DNA of 45,061 nucleotides, taken from the NCBI GenBank assembly GCA_022827165.1, contig JAJDTN010000104.1, forward strand, positions 1 through 45,061, written 5' to 3'. The position numbers and the translations under genes were made by a program. Positions 20,724 through 29,900 of this stretch are shown piece by piece. The notes under the pieces were generated by a model. The model made no database searches, was not told the DNA's origin, and saw only the letters and a program-made list of their open reading frames with translations. How positions within the stretch are numbered: position 1 is the stretch's first letter; the number at the start of each line of letters is the position of its first letter. The stretch comes from Candidatus Latescibacterota bacterium (GTDB lineage: Bacteria > Latescibacterota > UBA2968 > UBA8231).

Positions 20724-22765
20724 AGCCGCTGATCCGCCGAATCCAACTGCTCCTCTGCCTGGCCGCTCCCGGGTGGAGCGTCGATCCGGTCACCCTTCAC
20801 CAGGCCCGGTACTCCGACTTCGAGGCCGGCACCGGCGAGGGCGTCGCCCTGCTCTCCGAGGGCGAGCTCGCCCTGGGCCCGGTCCTGGCTCCCCTGGCCG
20901 AGGTCGATGGCCGCCGCATCTGGACCTTGGCGGCCGATGGTGCCGACTTGTGGGTCGGCACGGGAGATGACGGCCGCATTTTCCACATGACGGACAAGAG
21001 CACCTCTCCGCAGCTGCTCTTCGACTCGCCCGAAGTCGGGATACACGCCCTTCAGCCGTCGGATGGCGGGCTCTTCGCCGGCACTTCTCCCGACGGGGTC
21101 GTCTACCACCTCAGCCCGACGGGCGAGCTGGCCTCGGAGACCCGCTCGGGGAGCCGCTATGTCTGGGACCTGGCCCTCGACCGCCGGGGGCGGCTGCTCG
21201 TGGCCGCCGGCGCACCGGCGCGTGTGCTGCGCCTGGACGGCGGCGAGGTGGACACCCTGTTCCAGGGAGGCACCGCTGGCCATGTGCGCGCCCTGGCGGG
21301 CGCCGGCTCGCGGTGGTATGCCGGCACCGCCGTCTCCGGCCCCGGAGAGGACGCTTCGAGGCCACCGGGCCGGGCCCGCATCTACGAGCTCACCGGGTCG
21401 CGGGCCCGCCTGGTGGTTGAGACCGAGGCGGAGGAGGTGACCCATCTCCTCGCCGTGGGGGACACTCTCTTCGCCGCCGTCGTCGGCACGGGACCGGCCC
21501 CGAAGGGGGGAGGCCCGGAGTCGCTGGCGACTCTGCTGAGGATCGATCCGGACGGGGGCTACTACCCGTTGTGGCGCGGCCGTGGAGTGTGGGCCGGGAT
21601 CGCCGACCTCGGAGGCGGCTGGCTGGCCGCGGTCCTGCGCGATCCGGCACAGGCCCTGCGCGTGTGCACCGAGGGATTGTTGATCGAGCGCCTCGCCGCC
21701 GCCGATTCGCTGTCGCCGAACGCGCTTCTGCTCCATGGGGGCGACTGGATCCTCGGCGACGGGCTCACGGGGCGGCTGTCGCGCCTGACCCCCAGCGCCG
21801 CCGACAGCGGATTCTTCGACGCCCCGGTGGAGGACCTCGGGGGCCACGGACACTGGGGGGCGGTGACCTGGGAGGCCACGGTCCCCGAAGGCACCCGGCT
21901 CTTCCTGCGGACCCGCTCGGGCAACACGGCCACGCCGGACGAGACCTGGAGCGAGTGGTCTGAGAAGGTCCGGGAGTCCGGCACGGCGATCGCCAGCCCC
22001 CCGGCGCGCTACCTGCAGTACCGCCTGGTCCTGTCGTCGCGGGATCCTCGACAAACGCCCCTGGTCCGGCGCGTGTCGATGGCCGCGCGGCCGACGAACC
22101 TGCCTCCCCGCATCTCCGAGGTGAGCACCTTCGCCTATCGCGGCAATCCCCAGGGCCAGGGACCTCCTCCGCCGCCCCAGAACGGACCCCGCGACGGAAA
22201 CCGGGGGCTCCCCCGGAGCAAGAGCCTGCGTCTCGTGCGCTGGCAGGCACAGGACCCGAACGGCGACGAGCTCAGCTACCGCGTCTACCTGCGCGGCGAG
22301 AATCAGCGGCAGTGGAAGCTGGTGGAGGACCGGATCGCCCAGACCACCCTGTTCTGGGACACGGAGAGCATGCCCGAGGGCACGACGCAGCTGCGTGTGG
22401 TCGCTTCCGACGCCCCGGACAACCCACCGGAGCTGGCCCTCGAGGACGACTACGTGAGCGCTCCCTTCCCCATCGACAACACCCCGCCCCGGGTCCGTCT
22501 GACGGCGAGCCGGGAGCGTGGCGGGATCCGCCTCCACGCGGAGATCGAGGACGCCGTCACCGCGATCCACGGGGCCCGCTACAGCGTCGATTACGACGAC
22601 GAGGGCACGCGCCTGGCCGCCGCCGACGGGGTCTTCGACGGCGGGCGGGAGGAGGCGGACTTCCGGGTCGAGGACCTGGAGCCGGGAGAGCACGTCATCT
22701 CCGTGCAGGCGTGGGACGCCCTCGACAACGTCGGCGTGGCCCGCATTCTCGTGGAAGTCGAGTAG
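20720..22765 (+). CDS. exported beta-propeller protein with C-terminal Ig/FnIII-like domains
   Basis: A 681-residue protein starting with a basic N-terminus and a hydrophobic signal segment (IQLLLCLAAPGW). Residues about 60-370 show repeated propeller-like blades, for example WTLAADGADLWVGTGDDG, LQPSDGGLFAGTSPDGVVY and VWDLALDRRGRLLVAAGAP. The rest contains beta-sandwich-like modules: WSEWSEKVRESG typical of fibronectin/Ig repeats, a DPNGDELSYRVYLRG segment as in cadherin-like modules, and a last DNTPPRVRL module ending at ILVEVE. A proline-rich loop lies near residues 475-490. The ATG overlaps the S55-type stop as ATGA, so the two products are probably made together and act outside the cytoplasm. 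The propeller may be a binding partner of the S55-type protein; this is inference. Specific function unknown. Confidence 0.8.
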   Translation: MKPLIRRIQLLLCLAAPGWSVDPVTLHQARYSDFEAGTGEGVALLSEGELALGPVLAPLAEVDGRRIWTLAADGADLWVGTGDDGRIFHMTDKSTSPQLLFDSPEVGIHALQPSDGGLFAGTSPDGVVYHLSPTGELASETRSGSRYVWDLALDRRGRLLVAAGAPARVLRLDGGEVDTLFQGGTAGHVRALAGAGSRWYAGTAVSGPGEDASRPPGRARIYELTGSRARLVVETEAEEVTHLLAVGDTLFAAVVGTGPAPKGGGPESLATLLRIDPDGGYYPLWRGRGVWAGIADLGGGWLAAVLRDPAQALRVCTEGLLIERLAAADSLSPNALLLHGGDWILGDGLTGRLSRLTPSAADSGFFDAPVEDLGGHGHWGAVTWEATVPEGTRLFLRTRSGNTATPDETWSEWSEKVRESGTAIASPPARYLQYRLVLSSRDPRQTPLVRRVSMAARPTNLPPRISEVSTFAYRGNPQGQGPPPPPQNGPRDGNRGLPRSKSLRLVRWQAQDPNGDELSYRVYLRGENQRQWKLVEDRIAQTTLFWDTESMPEGTTQLRVVASDAPDNPPELALEDDYVSAPFPIDNTPPRVRLTASRERGGIRLHAEIEDAVTAIHGARYSVDYDDEGTRLAAADGVFDGGREEADFRVEDLEPGEHVISVQAWDALDNVGVARILVEVE

Positions 22766-22773
22766 CCCCCGGG

Positions 22774-23871
22774 TTGGACGACGCCAAGGCACTCGGCCGG
22801 GCCCTGGTCCTGGCCGCCCGGGGCCGAGGCAGAGTGAGCCCGAACCCGCTCGTCGGCGCCGTCGTCGCCGACCGGTGCGGAACCGTCGTCGGCGAAGGCT
22901 GGCACCGCAGGGTCGGCAGCCCCCATGCCGAGGTCGAAGCCCTGCGGGCGGCCGGCGAGAGCGCCCGCGGCGGCACCCTGTTCTGCAACCTTGAGCCCTG
23001 CTCATTTCACGGTCGAACCCCCCCGTGCGCCGAGGCGGTGGTCGCCGCCGGTGTGCGCCGGGTCGTCTGCGCCCTGCAGGATCCCGACCCGCGGGTCGAC
23101 GGCCGGGGCTTCCGGCGCCTCCGGGAGGCCGGTATCGAGGTCGAGGTGGGTGTCCGCGCGGCCGAGGCGGAGGAGCTGAATGCCGCCTACCTGCACCACC
23201 GGCGCACCGGACGGCCGCTGGTGGTGCTCAAGCTGGGCCAGTCCCTCGATGGGCGCATCGCCACGGCCTCGGGGGCCTCGCGGTGGATCACCGGCGAGGC
23301 GGCCCGGCGGCACGCCCACCGCTGGCGTTCCTGGGCCGACGCGGTGGCCGTGGGGGCCGGCACGGTGATCGCCGACAACCCGGCCCTGACGGTGCGCCAC
23401 GTGAAAGGCCGGGACCCGCGGCCTATTGTCGTCGACGGGCGCCTGCGCTGCCCGCCGTCGGCGAAGGTCTTCGGGGGCCGGGAGCCGATCCTGGCGACAT
23501 CGGCATCGGCCCCGGAGGCGGCGCGCCGGCGGTTCGCCGAGCGCGGCGTCGAGGTCTGGACGCTGGCCGACAAGGGCGGGACCTTCGAGTTGGGAGAGCT
23601 GTGGGCCCGGGCCGGCGAGGCGGGTTTCACCAGCGTCCTCGTAGAAGGCGGCCGCGGGCTGGCGGGCGCGGCCCTGCGGACCCGGTCGGTGGACCGCGTC
23701 ATGATCTACATCGCCCCCCGCCTGCTGGGCGGCGATGCCCTGGCCGGCGTCGGCGAACTGGGCCTGGAATCCCCGGCGGAGACCCCGATCATCGAGCAGG
23801 TGCGCACCCGACGCCTGGGAGAGGACCTGCTCTACACCGGGAAGGTGGTCTACCCGTGTTCACCGGACTGA
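22774..23871 (+). CDS. ribD: riboflavin biosynthesis deaminase/reductase RibD
   Basis: A 365-residue bifunctional enzyme carrying out steps two and three of riboflavin synthesis. The N-terminal CMP/dCMP-type zinc deaminase has HAEVEAL and PCSFHGRTPPCAEA as zinc ligands. The C-terminal HTP reductase begins at about residue 147 (VVLKLGQSLDGRIAT) and contains RWITGEAARRHAHRWR and LVEGGRGLAGAAL. The start is a TTG at 22774, eight bases after the propeller stop. No ATG or GTG in this frame fits the family N-terminus, and no good ribosome site is seen, so translation probably depends on coupling. The 3' end overlaps ribE. No FMN riboswitch precedes it. Confidence 0.93.
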   Translation: MDDAKALGRALVLAARGRGRVSPNPLVGAVVADRCGTVVGEGWHRRVGSPHAEVEALRAAGESARGGTLFCNLEPCSFHGRTPPCAEAVVAAGVRRVVCALQDPDPRVDGRGFRRLREAGIEVEVGVRAAEAEELNAAYLHHRRTGRPLVVLKLGQSLDGRIATASGASRWITGEAARRHAHRWRSWADAVAVGAGTVIADNPALTVRHVKGRDPRPIVVDGRLRCPPSAKVFGGREPILATSASAPEAARRRFAERGVEVWTLADKGGTFELGELWARAGEAGFTSVLVEGGRGLAGAALRTRSVDRVMIYIAPRLLGGDALAGVGELGLESPAETPIIEQVRTRRLGEDLLYTGKVVYPCSPD

Positions 23872-24509
23872 TCGAGGAGGTGGGCACCGTCCGCCGGGTC
23901 GAGGCCCGGGGGGAGGCTCTGCGGCGCCTGGAGATCGAGGCCCCGGGTATCTGCGAGGACCTGAAGGCCGGGGACAGCGTCAACATCAACGGCGCTTGCC
24001 AGACCGCCGTGGACCGGAGAGGCGGGAGGTTTCTCGTCGAGTCGGTGGCCGAGACCCTTCGGCGCACGACTCTGGGGGGGCTGCGGCCGGGATCGCCCGT
24101 CAACCTGGAGCGCTCCCTGCGCCCGACCGACCGGCTGGGCGGGCACCTGGTCCTCGGGCACGTGGACGGGGTCGGAACCGTGCGCCGTCTCGACGCCGCC
24201 GCCGGCGACACCGTCCTCGAAGTGGCCCCCCCGGCGGAGCTGGCCCGCTATCTGGCGGCCAAGGGATGCGTCGCCGTCGACGGCATCAGCCTGACCCTCG
24301 TCGAGGTCGCCGCCGACGGCACCTTTACCATCGCTATCATACCGCATACATTAGCACATACGACCCTTTCCCAGGTCCTCGCGGGCACCCGGGTGAACCT
24401 CGAGATCGACGTGGTTGCCCGCTACGTGGAGCGCCTCCTGGAGGCCGGCCGCTCCCCCATCCCGGGCGGCCTCACCCTCGACGCCCTCCGGGACCTGGGA
24501 TACACCTGA
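23856..24509 (+). CDS. ribE: riboflavin synthase alpha subunit
   Basis: A 217-residue enzyme that dismutates two 6,7-dimethyl-8-ribityllumazines into riboflavin and the pyrimidinedione. It shows the internal duplication typical of the family: MFTGLIEEVGTV with SVNINGACQT in the first barrel, LVLGHVDGVGTV with GCVAVDGISLTL in the second, and the conserved IPHTLAHTTL. The start is GTG (23856), overlapping the 3' end of ribD by 16 bases. The codons for the IPHTLAHTT stretch (24336-24365) are strikingly AT-rich (ATA, ACA, TTA, GCA), unlike the rest of the gene. The stop TGA (24507-24509) overlaps an out-of-frame ATG and is followed four bases later by a terminator hairpin. Confidence 0.95.
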   Translation: MFTGLIEEVGTVRRVEARGEALRRLEIEAPGICEDLKAGDSVNINGACQTAVDRRGGRFLVESVAETLRRTTLGGLRPGSPVNLERSLRPTDRLGGHLVLGHVDGVGTVRRLDAAAGDTVLEVAPPAELARYLAAKGCVAVDGISLTLVEVAADGTFTIAIIPHTLAHTTLSQVLAGTRVNLEIDVVARYVERLLEAGRSPIPGGLTLDALRDLGYT

Positions 24510-24513
24510 TGAC

Positions 24514-24538
24514 GCCCGGCTTCGGCCGGGCTTTTTTT
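24514..24538 (+). terminator. strong intrinsic terminator between ribE and ribBA
   Basis: A perfect 7-bp stem GCCCGGC/GCCGGGC closed by a TTCG tetraloop (24514-24531) is followed at once by seven T (24532-24538). It begins four bases after the ribE stop and ends at the 5' edge of ribBA, so a ribosome terminating on ribE would overlap the stem. It may work as a coupled attenuator, not a simple operon end. Confidence 0.85.
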
Positions 24539-24542
24539 GACC

Positions 24543-25778
24543 TTGTCCGACTTCAACACCATCGAGGAGAGCATCGAGGACCTGGCCGCCGGCCGCATGG
24601 TGGTCCTGGTGGACGAACGCGCCGTCGACGTGGACGGGTCCGATCTCGTTGGCGAGGGCGAGCTGGTCATGGTCGCCGAGCTCGCCGACGCCGCCTCCGT
24701 CAACTTCATCACCCGGCACGCGGGAGGCCCGGTCTACGTCTCCGCCGACCGCGAGCGGCTCGAGGCATCGGGCCTGGAGCTGGCCCGCCCCGGCGGCGGC
24801 GGCCCTCGGAGCGCGGCCTGCATGACCTCGGTAAACGCCCGCGAAGTGACGGGCACCGGGGTCTCGGCCCAGGAACGCGCCCTCACCATCCGCCGCCTGG
24901 CCGATCCCGACAGCCGCGGCGCCGACTTCGTGCAGCCCGGCCACGTGACGCCCATCGCCGCCCAACCCGGTGGGGTGTTGCGGAGGGCGGGCCACACCGA
25001 GGCCTCCGTCGACCTCGCACGGTTGGCCGGTTTCGAGCCGGTGGCGCTTCTGGCCTCGGTCCTAGACGCCGACGGAGAGCTGGCGTCCACCCCCTACCTC
25101 CTCGAGTTCGCCGCCCGCCACGGCCTCAAGATCGCCACCATCCGCGATCTGATCGCCCATCGGCGCCGGTCCGAGAAGCTGATCGAGCTGCAGGCCCGGA
25201 CCCCCATGCCCACCGAGCATGGCGAGTTCACCGTCTACGCCTACCGCTCCCTGGTCGATGGCAGTCCGTACATCGCCCTGGTCATGGGAGATGTCGCCGA
25301 CGGCGCGCCGACACTGGTGCGCATGCACTCCTCCTGCGTCACCGGCGACGCCCTGGGCTCGTATCTGTGCGACTGCGGCGAGCAGCTGGAGCGGGCCATG
25401 TCTCTGATCGCCTCCGAGGGCCGGGGGGTGATCGTTTACATCCAGAGTCACGAGGGCCGCGGCATCGGGCTGATTCACAAGCTCAAGGCCTACGAGCTGC
25501 AGCAGAGCCAGGGGCTCGACACGGTCGAGGCCAACCACGCCCTCGGCCTGCCCGCCGACGCCCGGGACTACGGTATCGGCGCCCAGGTCCTCTACGACCT
25601 CGGTCTGCGGCAGTTGCGCCTGCTGACCAACAACCCGCGCAAGCGCGTCGGCCTCGAGGGCTACGGGCTGACCGTGGTCGAGGAAGTGTCGCTGGCGGCG
25701 GAGCCCAACCGGCACAACATCCGCTACCTGCGGACCAAGCGAGACCGCATGGGGCACACCAACCTGCTCTCCGAATGA
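24543..25778 (+). CDS. ribBA: RibBA-type protein: degenerate DHBP synthase domain plus GTP cyclohydrolase II
   Basis: A 411-residue two-domain protein. Residues 1-200 are DHBP-synthase-like: the N-terminus SDFNTIEESIEDLAAGRMV and the PGHV...PGGVL..AGHTEA stretch are conserved. Signature positions are changed: the usual DRENEGD reads LVGEGE, the DRA of TGxSAxDRA reads QERA, and the CEI of CEIxNxDG reads ASV. Residues 205-411 are a normal GTP cyclohydrolase II, with zinc cysteines in SSCVTGDALGSYLCDCG, then HEGRGIGL, RDYGIGAQ and LTNNPRKRVGLEGYGL. The first activity may therefore be lost. The start is uncertain: TTG at 24543 fits the family, TTG at 24537 is possible, and neither has a ribosome site because the terminator lies immediately upstream. 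Confidence 0.88.
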   Translation: MSDFNTIEESIEDLAAGRMVVLVDERAVDVDGSDLVGEGELVMVAELADAASVNFITRHAGGPVYVSADRERLEASGLELARPGGGGPRSAACMTSVNAREVTGTGVSAQERALTIRRLADPDSRGADFVQPGHVTPIAAQPGGVLRRAGHTEASVDLARLAGFEPVALLASVLDADGELASTPYLLEFAARHGLKIATIRDLIAHRRRSEKLIELQARTPMPTEHGEFTVYAYRSLVDGSPYIALVMGDVADGAPTLVRMHSSCVTGDALGSYLCDCGEQLERAMSLIASEGRGVIVYIQSHEGRGIGLIHKLKAYELQQSQGLDTVEANHALGLPADARDYGIGAQVLYDLGLRQLRLLTNNPRKRVGLEGYGLTVVEEVSLAAEPNRHNIRYLRTKRDRMGHTNLLSE

Positions 25779-25787
25779 GGGGACCCG

Positions 25788-26255
25788 ATGCCGAAGGTGC
25801 ATGAGGGCAAGCTCGAGGCCGGCAGCCGGCGCTTCGCCATCGTCGTGGCCCGCTTCAACAGTCTGATCACGGGCAAGCTGCTCGAGGGCGCGCTGGACTG
25901 CCTGCGGCGCCACGGATGCCCGGAGGACAACGTCGAGGTCGCCTGGGTCCCCGGCTCCTTCGAGCTGCCCCTGGTGGCGCGCCGGCTGGCGGGCACCGGG
26001 CGCTTCGACGCGGTCATCTGCCTCGGCGCGGTGATCCGCTCCGAGACCCCCCACTTCGACTTCGTCGCCGCCGAGACGGCTCGCGGCATCGCCCGGGTCG
26101 GCCTCGACAGCGGCACCCCCGTGACCTTCGGCGTCATCACCACCGATGACACCGAGCAGGCGGTGAACCGGGCCGGCGTGCGTTCCGGAAACCGCGGGTG
26201 GGACGCGGCGATGAACGCCATCGAGATGGCCGACCTGATGGCCGGCCTGGACTGA
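25788..26255 (+). CDS. ribH: 6,7-dimethyl-8-ribityllumazine synthase
   Basis: A 155-residue lumazine synthase, which condenses the DHBP and pyrimidine branches and assembles into pentamers or 60-meric shells. Family motifs are FAIVVARFN near the N-terminus, [27 protein letters not shown] with the catalytic His, [17 protein letters not shown], and [17 protein letters not shown]. The ATG follows the ribBA stop by nine bases with an AGGGGA site. It needs DHBP, the product whose synthesis by the upstream RibBA half is in doubt. Confidence 0.97.
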   Translation: MPKVHEGKLEAGSRRFAIVVARFNSLITGKLLEGALDCLRRHGCPEDNVEVAWVPGSFELPLVARRLAGTGRFDAVICLGAVIRSETPHFDFVAAETARGIARVGLDSGTPVTFGVITTDDTEQAVNRAGVRSGNRGWDAAMNAIEMADLMAGLD

Positions 26256-26264
26256 CAAGAGGCC

Positions 26265-26723
26265 GTGACCGGCGCCGCCGACGAGTGGGGAGTGGAAGAG
26301 GAGGAGCTGCCGGACAGTCGTAGCGGCGCCCGGCGGCTGGCTCTCGAGGTTCTCTACTGGGAAGTGGCGTCACCGGGGCAGCTCGAGGAGGCCCTGCGGC
26401 AGCGGGCCACCGCCGCCGGCCTCCGGCGGGAGAACGTCGAGTTCGCCAGCCGCCTGGCGCGGGCGGCCGTGGAGCACGCCGAGGAGCTCCATGGCCTGAT
26501 CTCCTCCACCACCACCAACTGGAGCAGCGACCGCATCGCCCGCCTCGACGGGCTCGTGCTTCGGCTCGGGGCTGCCGAACTGCTCTATTTCGACGACGTT
26601 CCCGGCCGGGTGGCCATCGACGAGGCCGTGGAATTGGCCCGCACCTACGGCGGCGGCCAGTCCCATGCCTTCGTCAACGGGGTTCTGGACGGAATCGCGA
26701 GGGCCCGCGGCATCCGGTTGTGA
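26265..26723 (+). CDS. nusB: transcription antitermination factor NusB
   Basis: A 152-residue all-helical NusB that binds boxA RNA with S10 in rRNA antitermination. Recognisable segments are SRSGARRLALEVLYWE, then NWSSDRIARLDGLVLRLGAAELLY, and VAIDEAVELARTYGGGQSHAFVNGVLD (shown in parts). The start is a GTG at 26265, nine bases after the ribH stop, with AAGAGG very close to it. The first 18 residues are acidic and extra to the core. Coupling of ribH and nusB is a common bacterial arrangement. Confidence 0.93.
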   Translation: MTGAADEWGVEEEELPDSRSGARRLALEVLYWEVASPGQLEEALRQRATAAGLRRENVEFASRLARAAVEHAEELHGLISSTTTNWSSDRIARLDGLVLRLGAAELLYFDDVPGRVAIDEAVELARTYGGGQSHAFVNGVLDGIARARGIRL

Positions 26724-26925
26724 CCCGCCCCCGCAGGGCCGGTGCGCCGGTGGCCGTTTCCCGGAGCGTCGAGTATCTTTGCCGCACTGGTTCCCGCCCG
26801 TCCGGTACGCGGGACGCTTCCCCTGCCGTGAGGAACTCGGCCGCCGGGAGATGCTCCGGTCGCCCCCCGCGCCTGGCATCCGAAATCCCGATCCGTTTCC
26901 CATCACACCGAACCGCACACAGGCC

Positions 26926-29900
26926 ATGCTGGGTTCAATAAAGAAGCTCTTCGGCTCCCAGGCGGAGCGGGAGTTCAGGAAGGCCGCGCCGGCCCTGGCC
27001 GACATCAACGAGGAGCTGGCACGGCTGCGGACGCTCTCCGACGCCGAGCTCTTCGCCCGCACGACGGGGTTCCGGGAGCGGGTCCGCGATCACGTCGGCC
27101 CCCGCGCCGGGGAGCTGCAGGAGATCGAGGAGCAGTTGCGCAGCGACCTCGAGCCAGGGGAGCGCGAAGATCTCAACGATCGCCACGAGGCCCTGAACGA
27201 GGAGATCCACGCCGCCGAGGGGGAGGCCCTCGAGGAGATTCGGGAGGAGGCCTTCGCCCTGGTCAAGGAGGCCTGCCGCCGGCTGGTGGGGCGCACCTGG
27301 GAGGGTGTCGGGGGCCCCGAGGAGTGGTTCATGGTGCCCTACGACGTGCAGCTCTTCGGCGGCACCGTGCTGCACCAGGGCAAGATCGCCGAGATGGCCA
27401 CCGGCGAGGGCAAGACCCTGGTGGCCACCATGCCCCTGTACCTAAACGCTCTGCCGGGCCGCGGCGTGCACCTGATCACCCATAACAACTACCTGGCCAA
27501 GCGCGACGCCATGTGGATGGGCGGCGTCTTCAACTTCCTCGGTCTGTCCGTGGGCGTGATCCAGGACCAGCGTCAGACCGGCGGCGCCGAGGCCTACCTG
27601 CTGCCGGCGACGGAATCGCCCCCGGAGGAGTTCGTCTGGCGGCCGGCCACCCGCTACGAGGCCTACCGGGCCGACATCGTCTACGCCACCAAGGACCAGG
27701 TCGGGTTCGATTACCTCTACGACAACATGGCCACCCGGCGCGAGCACATGGTGCAGCGGGAGTTCAACTACGCCATCGTCGACGAGGCCGACTCCAACCT
27801 GATCGACGACGCCCGCACGCCGCTGATCATCTCGGGTCCCGTGCCCGAGTCGTCGAACCGCTACGCCGAGTTCAAGCCCATGGTGGAGAGGCTGCTGCGG
27901 GCGCAGACGAACCTCGTCAACAAGCTCGTGGCCGAGGCCGAGAGCAAGCGCCAGCAGGCGGACAGCGAGTACGAGGCCGGCATCGCCCTGCTGCGCGCGG
28001 TCCGCGGCGCCCCGAAGAACCGGCGCCTCATGAAGACGCTGCAGGAGGAGGGGACGAAGCGACTCATCGGCCGTGTGGAGGCCGACTTCATGCGCGACAA
28101 GCGCATGACCGAGATCGACGACGAACTGTTCTACGCGGTGGACGAGAAGGCCCACACCATCGACCTGATGGACAAGGGACGGGACCTGCTGTCGCCCGAC
28201 GAGCAGGCCCTGTTCGTCCTTCCCGACGTGAGCGAGGAGATCGGCCGCATCCGCAAGGACGAGTCGCTGGGCGAAGAGGAGCGGCGCACGGCCGAGGACG
28301 AGGCCTACCGCGACCATCAGCAGCGCACCGAGGCGGTGCACAACATCAACCAGCTCATGCGCGCCTGCACCCTCTTCGAGCGCGACGTGCAGTACATGGT
28401 GACCGAGGACCGGAAGGTCGTCATCGTCGACGAGTCCACCGGCCGGCCCCAGCCGGGACGGAGGTTTGCCGACGGTCTGCACCAGGCCCTGGAGGCGAAG
28501 GAGGGAGTCAAGGTCGAGCAGGAGACGCAGACGGTGGCCACCATCACCCTGCAGAACCTGTTCCGCATGTACCGCAAATTGGCGGGCATGACCGGCACGG
28601 CCGAGACCGAATCAGCGGAGCTGTGGGAGATCTACAAGCTCGACGTCGTCGTCATCCCCACGCACCGTCCGGTGCGCCGTCTCGATCACGAGGACCAGAT
28701 CTTCCGCACCAAGCGCGAGAAGTACAACGCCATCATCGAGGAGATCAGTTGGCTCCACGAGCGCGGCCTGCCCGTGCTGGTAGGCACGATCTCGGTGGAG
28801 ATCTCCGAGCTGCTGTCGCGCATGCTCAAGCGCAAGGGGATCCAGCACCAGCTGCTGAACGCCCGCTTCCACGAGAAGGAGGCGCAGGTCGTGGCCGACG
28901 CCGGCCAGCCGGGCACGGTGACCATCGCCACCAACATGGCCGGGCGGGGCACCGACATAAAGCTGAACCCGGGCGTCGTCCACATAGAGCGCGAGCTGAT
29001 CGAGTCGGAGACGACTCTGGAGGACACCGTCAACGGCCGTCCCCTGGCCGAGGAGCTCACCGAGAACCCGAGCGGCCTGCAGGTGATCGGCACCGAGCGG
29101 CACGAATCGCGCCGCATCGACCGGCAGTTGCGGGGCCGCGCCGGCCGGCAGGGCGATCCCGGAGGCTCGCGCTTCTACCTGTCCCTAGAGGACGACCTCA
29201 TGAGGCTCTTCGGCTCGGAGCGCATCGCCTCGGTGATGGACCGCCTCGGCGCCGAGGAGGGCGAGGTCATCGAGCATCGCATGGTGACGCGCTCCATCGA
29301 GCGGGCCCAGAAGAAGGTGGAGGCGCGAAACTTCGAGATCCGCAAGCACCTGCTGAAGTACGACGACGTGATGAACCAGCAGCGCCAGGTGATCTACAAC
29401 CGGCGCCGCGACATCCTCGAGCGGGACACCGCCCGCGACCAGGTGCTCGACATCATCACCGAGACCGTATCCGGCCTGGTCGCCGCCCACGCGCAGGCCG
29501 ACATGCACTCCTCCGAGTGGACCTGGGAAGACCTGGCCGCCGACTTCTCGACCCGGTTCTACACCCCCTTCCCCGTGGAGGTGGCCGAGCGCGACGGCGT
29601 CGAGTCCTCCGGCCTGGAAGCGCGCCTCCTCGAGGCCGCCCGGGCCGCGTACGAGCACCGCCGCCAGGCCGTCGACGAGAGCACCTTCAACGAGGTGGAG
29701 AAGGCGATCCTGCTGCACACCATCGACACGTGCTGGCAGGAGCACCTCTACGAGATGGACGAGCTGAAGGAAGGGGTCGGTTTCGCCGGGGTGGGCGGCA
29801 AGGACCCCCTGATGGTCTACCAGAAGGAGGCTTTCGAGATGTTCGAGAGCCTCATCGGGCGGATCGATACCGAGTCGCTGAGCAACCTCTTCCAGCTTCG

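Noticed and set aside
22600..22773. FMN riboswitch ahead of ribD
   Set aside because: The region is coding for the propeller C-terminus up to eight bases before ribD, and no RFN consensus segments are visible.
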